Positions 49,741-52,801 of a stretch of DNA of 52,801 nucleotides are shown piece after piece. The first letter of the stretch is position 1, and every line of letters starts with the position of its first letter. The stretch comes from Desulfobulbaceae bacterium (GTDB lineage Bacteria > Desulfobacterota > Desulfobulbia > Desulfobulbales > SURF-16). The notes beneath the pieces were generated by a model. The model ran no database searches, was not told the DNA's origin, and worked only from the letters and a program-made list of their open reading frames with translations. The DNA lies in NCBI GenBank assembly GCA_023230525.1, contig JALNXE010000020.1, positions 1-52,801 of the forward strand, given 5' to 3'. The position numbers and the translations under genes are program-made.

Positions 49741-50660
49741 ATTCGTTTCCGCATCCCGCTGCCGTCCAAGACTATATCACCGCCCACGAGATCGAACGCC
49801 GAAGCCGTCTGTTGCCCGCAAACCGGGTGAAGACGGTTTTTCGTTATGGGGCCATTGCCGGCTCCCGCATTCAGACCTATGCCAGCCTGGCGCGGGGCAT
49901 GGATGAGGCCAGGCAGCTCATTGCCGACCATGAGCAGTGGGGCCGCTCCTTTCCCAGCGGCCTGGTTATCCTGGCCGAGGAACTGACCGGCGGCAAGGGC
50001 CGGTTCCGGCGTGCCTGGCATGCCCCGGTGGGAGGGATCTGGCTGACCATGGTCTTTGTCAATAACCTGCTGCCGGAGATAAGCCGCCTGCTGCCCCTGG
50101 CCGCAGGCGTTGCCTGTTGCGAAACGGCGCAGCAGTTCGGGGTGCCGGCCCGGGTCAAATGGGTCAACGATGTGCATGTCCAGGGCCGCAAGGTGGCCGG
50201 TATTCTCATGGAAACCCTGTATGGCAGCCGCTCCGGCGAGGAGTATATCCTCATCGGCGCGGGACTCAATGTCAACAACGCCAACTTTCCGCCGGAGCTC
50301 GACCGGCTGGCCGGCTCCATGGCCGGCCTCTGCGGCCATAGCCTGGACCTGGGTCTGGTGGCCACGGATCTCTTGGCCAAGTTCTGCTGGAATATCGGGC
50401 TGCTCTATCTGCAGGAAGAGCTGCAGCTGGCTGAGCCGGACAATGCACTGCCGGAAAAAGAGCAATTTCTGTTAAACAGGTGGCGCGCGCTCAGCGACTC
50501 ATCCGGCCGCCGGGTGATGTTCGGCTATGACGTGCAGCAAAGTCCTCAGTATGAGGCCGAGGTGCTGGGCCTGGAGGAGGACGGCGGCCTCAGGCTCAGG
50601 CTCCTGGAGGATGATGTGGTGGTCACTGAGTACGGCGGCGAGATCGTCTATCTGGATTGA
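49731..50660 (+). CDS. birA: Biotin-[acetyl-CoA-carboxylase] ligase, without DNA-binding domain
   Basis: Attaches biotin to the carrier protein. The 309 residues show the biotinyl-AMP-forming loop in a variant form (GGKGRFRRAW in place of GRGRRGRxW), GGIWLTMVF, the KWVNDVHVQGRKVAGILMET motif and GAGLNVNN, and a C-terminal SH3-like domain. The N-terminus lacks the winged helix of the bifunctional BirA repressors, so it is a ligase only. It overlaps the carrier gene by 10 bases, which links the two functions. Confidence 0.92.
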   Translation: MGINSFPHPAAVQDYITAHEIERRSRLLPANRVKTVFRYGAIAGSRIQTYASLARGMDEARQLIADHEQWGRSFPSGLVILAEELTGGKGRFRRAWHAPVGGIWLTMVFVNNLLPEISRLLPLAAGVACCETAQQFGVPARVKWVNDVHVQGRKVAGILMETLYGSRSGEEYILIGAGLNVNNANFPPELDRLAGSMAGLCGHSLDLGLVATDLLAKFCWNIGLLYLQEELQLAEPDNALPEKEQFLLNRWRALSDSSGRRVMFGYDVQQSPQYEAEVLGLEEDGGLRLRLLEDDVVVTEYGGEIVYLD

Positions 50661-50822
50661 GTTTGGGGGGTGCATTGCCGGGCCTGGAGCAATAAAACTG
50701 GTAAAACCGAGGCGTTCCGCGGCAAGGTTAATCAGCTGGTTTGGCGAGGTAGTCGGTTCTGCAGCCACTTTTTGAGAGAGGCCTGGCTTGGGGATTATGT
50801 TCACTCGGGTATTTTTGATCTT

Positions 50823-50878
50823 GCCTAACCGTGGCATCAGCGGCGAGCGTAGCGAGTCCGCTGCATGCCGGGTTAGGC
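50823..50878 (-). mobile_element. attC-like recombination site
   Basis: Outer boxes GCCTAAC (50823-50829) and GTTAGGC (50872-50878) enclose inner arms GGCAT-CAGCGG and CCGCTG-C-ATGCC. The inner arms pair with one unpaired base on one side only, like the extrahelical bases that give attC sites their strand polarity. Total length is 56 bases, at the short end of known attC sites. Confidence 0.65.
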
Positions 50879-50880
50879 CT

Positions 50881-51663
50881 TCAGGTGCGCGCCGTTTCAC
50901 CCGCGTCGGTCATGGACAGCTTCAGCAGGTGGAGAGCGATGGCGCGCCTCTTGACATGGGAAAGACGCCTTCCCTGCGTCTCGCGCTGGAAGGCTGCGGC
51001 CATACCCTCCCAGATCTCGAGCTCGCGCGCAGGGTGGAGATCCCGTTTGAAGTTGTCGACCATTTCGTCGTACGTGAGCCCGAGCAACGCGCCGATCGCC
51101 GCGTGAACGAGTTGCACGCGTGCCAACAGTGGACGCGGCAGGGATTCGTGACGAATCGGGCTGGGCTTGAGCTCCGAGGCCTCGACTAAGGTCAACGGCG
51201 CGTCGCGGACCTGTCGCAGGTACAGCAGATATCGCGTTAGGTGCTCGTGTAGGTCGGGTCGTAACGTCGCGAGGAGCCTGTAGGCAGCCTGCGGGACGGC
51301 TCGGTCATCGGCGACGACGGCGACCCTGTCGGCGAGCGTGGGGCTGAACGCGAGGACGTCCGAACGAGAGACCTGGTACCAGACGGGCACGATCCGGTTC
51401 GGCTGCCCCACGCCAAGACTGATGAGGCCTCTCAGCTCGTACTCGGGCCAGTGCTTCGACAGGAACGCCTTACTTAGAACCACGACGCCGAAGCGAGAGT
51501 CAGAGAGACCGCGGTCGATCGACGCCGACAAGCTATCACCGGGCCGAAGTGTGAACTCGTCGTACCAGACGGTCACTCGCCAAGACGCGAGAAGCTCCGC
51601 GAGAGGCCGAACGAACGCGGCCTTGTCTTCGGAAGCATGTGAGATGAAGACGTCGTACTTCAT
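50881..51663 (-). CDS. TIR-domain protein
   Basis: 260 residues. The N-terminal ~140 form a TIR domain: YDVFISHASEDK (3-14), VTVWYDEF, SDSRFGVVVLSKAFLSKHWPEYEL, in which Glu76 of the W-x3-E-L motif is in the position of the catalytic Glu of NAD-cleaving TIR proteins. The C-terminal ~120 residues are helical and unrecognised (TYDEMVDNFKRDLHPARELEIWEGM). Known bacterial TIR proteins serve in anti-phage defence or as effectors; which applies here is unknown. Codon use looks more GC-rich and different from its neighbours, and the gene sits between integron-type core sites, both signs of transfer. No ribosome site precedes the ATG. Confidence 0.87.
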   Translation of the reverse strand: MKYDVFISHASEDKAAFVRPLAELLASWRVTVWYDEFTLRPGDSLSASIDRGLSDSRFGVVVLSKAFLSKHWPEYELRGLISLGVGQPNRIVPVWYQVSRSDVLAFSPTLADRVAVVADDRAVPQAAYRLLATLRPDLHEHLTRYLLYLRQVRDAPLTLVEASELKPSPIRHESLPRPLLARVQLVHAAIGALLGLTYDEMVDNFKRDLHPARELEIWEGMAAAFQRETQGRRLSHVKRRAIALHLLKLSMTDAGETART

Positions 51664-51913
51664 GTTGACTGAGGCCTAACTATTTATTATCCAGTTTCTG
51701 GATATCATTCACCAAAGAATCTCATTGACATCCAAAAAACAGTTTTGCGATGTTAACTCTTAACAGGTTATCATGCGTTATTGCATGTTACTCAGAAAAC
51801 TGGTTATCCAACATGCGTGATATTCCATCCACAATTCTTGACGGGAAAGACGGTATCTACCTGCTCAAATTCAGTTAAATCTGATTATGCGAATTGCCAG
51901 ATCAGCCCTGCCC

Positions 51914-52207
51914 CTAGTTCTTTTTCCCCATATATTTTTCAAAATTGTCATGGTAATCGGCGAAATGCTCTTCCAGCATTTTTTTGTATTCCGCCATGAA
52001 GTAGTCGAACACATCTTCTTTTTTTGCGGCAAAGTCATCTGCCGAGGCGGCCCCGGAGGCAACCAGAAAGATATTGAACCGGGCCGCGGCATACAAAAAT
52101 GTCGCACTGACCTTGCCCTGATTAATATTTTTACCCTGTTTGTTGGCCAAGGCGATATAGGCGTCCGCCATCTCGTAGAATTCTTTGTCTTTGTCGGTAT
52201 TACTCAT
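51914..52207 (-). CDS. DUF3144 family protein
   Basis: 97 residues from the ATG at 52207, set by AGGAGGAAC just upstream; a longer frame from 52228 is less likely. The sequence (FYEMADAYIALANKQGKNINQGKVSATFLYAAARFNIFLVA, then DYFMAEYKKMLEEHFADYHDNFEKYM) matches the small all-helical DUF3144 family of proteobacteria, with no known function. No signal peptide or membrane segment. It appears to be a single-gene unit. Confidence 0.82.
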   Translation of the reverse strand: MSNTDKDKEFYEMADAYIALANKQGKNINQGKVSATFLYAAARFNIFLVASGAASADDFAAKKEDVFDYFMAEYKKMLEEHFADYHDNFEKYMGKKN

Positions 52208-52679
52208 TGTTCCTCCTGTTGTTAACAAGTTGATTTAGTCCTTAAATTATCTACTCCAATCAGCGGCGATTGACAAGAAATGTCTGTTGCGCTGTTCAGG
52301 AATAACGGGCAAGTCCCGCAAAAAAATACGAGTTTTTTGCCAGAATGGTCCTGTTAGGCAGGATATGGTTTACCTGCCGCGGATATTTCTGATAACCAGC
52401 TGTTTTAAAAGCAATTATTCATGGTTTTCGGCAAGACATGCCCCGGCAAAGGAAATTTTGTCCTGTTTTGCCGGACTTCCTGGCCATTGATATCATTCTT
52501 GTTCGTAAAAATAAATATCATAATTTCAATGTATTGGATTGATTTGGGGTAATTTGTTTGTTTGGCATTATTAGTGCTAGCCATCTGAAAAATAGACAGC
52601 AGTTTCAGGCGCCATTTCCTGGCACTGATGACAGCAATCGGATTGCTCCCGAAAATCTCAAGTTGAAAGGAGGTTAATG
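52208..52679. other. 472-base region, mostly non-coding
   Basis: Between the leftward DUF3144 gene and the rightward partial gene at 52680. It holds a GGCAGG/CCTGCC hairpin (about 52356-52377), an AT-rich stretch (52500-52560), a sigma-54-like promoter at 52562-52578 and the ribosome site AAAGGAGG at 52667-52673. No further gene seen. Confidence 0.5.
52562..52578 (+). promoter_or_regulatory. Candidate sigma-54 (-24/-12) promoter
   Basis: TTGGCATTATTAGTGCT has the invariant GG and GC dinucleotides at the exact sigma-54 spacing and matches TTGGCA of the -24 element. It lies about 100 bases upstream of the partial gene at 52680. Confidence 0.45.
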
Positions 52680-52801
52680 ATGAAGTCCCACAGGATTGGC
52701 AGTCGATGGAAGATACGGAAGCGCCCGGGTTTCAGCGGGGTCATCTGCGCAACCGCAGCTCTTTTGCTGCTATTTGGCCTCACTCCAAACAGCTTTGCAG
52801 G
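52680..52801 (+). CDS. N-terminus of an exported protein (runs off the window)
   Basis: AAAGGAGG precedes two successive ATGs (52677 and 52680); the second has the better spacing. The 40 visible codons encode a basic N-terminus (MKSHRIGSRWKIRKRPG), then a hydrophobic core (VICATAALLLLFGL) and TPNSFA, a probable signal-peptide cleavage region. The mature protein is outside the window, so its function cannot be stated. Confidence 0.7.
   Translation, partial: MKSHRIGSRWKIRKRPGFSGVICATAALLLLFGLTPNSFA

Larger units (their letters stand above)
50823..51680 (-). mobile_element. Putative integron-type gene cassette with a TIR gene
   Basis: Minus-strand view: GTTAGGC (51680-51674), a 10-base leader, the TIR gene, and two bases after its stop a 56-base palindrome from GCCTAAC to GTTAGGC. 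A circular cassette would be about 851 bases (51679-50829). The single ORF, minimal leader and terminal attC-like site are the standard cassette layout. No integrase and no second complete attC are in the window, so it may be an isolated insertion or the edge of an array. Confidence 0.65.

Noticed and set aside
52353..52359. GTTAGGC resembling an attC core box
   Set aside because: No inverted partner box at a suitable distance; the bases form a simple GGCAGG/CCTGCC hairpin instead.

Overview
The window looks like chromosome from a strictly anaerobic, Gram-negative member of the Desulfobacterota, most likely a Desulfobulbales-type sulfate or sulfur metaboliser. This is inferred from gene content. 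The adenylate kinase has a Cys-X5-His-Xn-Cys-X2-Cys lid like the metal-binding kinases of sulfate reducers. The acetyl-CoA carboxylase carboxyltransferase is one fused alpha-beta chain. Outer-membrane TonB machinery and lipoprotein acylation (lnt) show a diderm envelope. Molybdenum-linked genes are conspicuous. No rRNA, tRNA, transposase or CRISPR array was recognised.

Layout. 1-2876: tryptophan genes trpG (partial), trpD, trpC and trpF. 2883-5962: envelope-stress unit of ECF sigma factor, zinc-finger anti-sigma factor and the periplasmic protease HtrA. 5963-6809: non-coding, with two copies of a hairpin repeat. 6810-9270: small unknown gene, HPr and enzyme I of the PTS. 9447-14489: thiL, uvrB, a lysophospholipid acyltransferase-like gene, adk and a small ORF. 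14773-17316: a K+ channel with an RCK domain and a FapA/DUF342 protein.

17368-26922 is the most interesting block. One leftward operon carries a TonB-dependent receptor, an FmdE-like protein, a SAM methyltransferase, a FecBCD-type importer (binding protein, permease, ATPase), a TonB protein and a ModE-type DNA-binding protein. A second leftward unit carries another ModE-type protein, a short protein resembling the sulfite-oxidase molybdopterin fold, and a DUF4213/DUF364 chelation protein. Each unit has a 24-bp imperfect palindrome of ModE-operator type directly in front of it. I read the block as an outer-membrane-to-cytoplasm uptake and handling system for molybdate, tungstate or a chelate of them, repressed by single-domain ModE proteins.

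27593-33290: a PhnD-like periplasmic binding protein, a NarL-family sensor kinase and response regulator, a secreted protein of ten DGSC repeats, and a decayed duplicate of the response regulator that has lost its phosphoacceptor Asp and its DNA-binding domain. 33319-36569: pdxJ, ybeY, a PhoH-like ATPase gene and a DsbA/DsbC-like thiol protein. 36712-45000: a GlcF-like Fe-S protein, prfB with its programmed frameshift, a large hybrid kinase, lnt and a CorC/HlyC-type CBS protein. 45158-50660: an acetyl-CoA carboxylase operon (accC, fused accA-accD, a divergent biotin-carrier-like gene, birA), interrupted by an array of 23 nine-base repeats. 50823-51680: what appears to be a single integron-type gene cassette carrying a TIR-domain gene and an attC-like site, with no integrase in view. 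The window ends with a DUF3144 gene and the first codons of a secreted protein behind a possible sigma-54 promoter.
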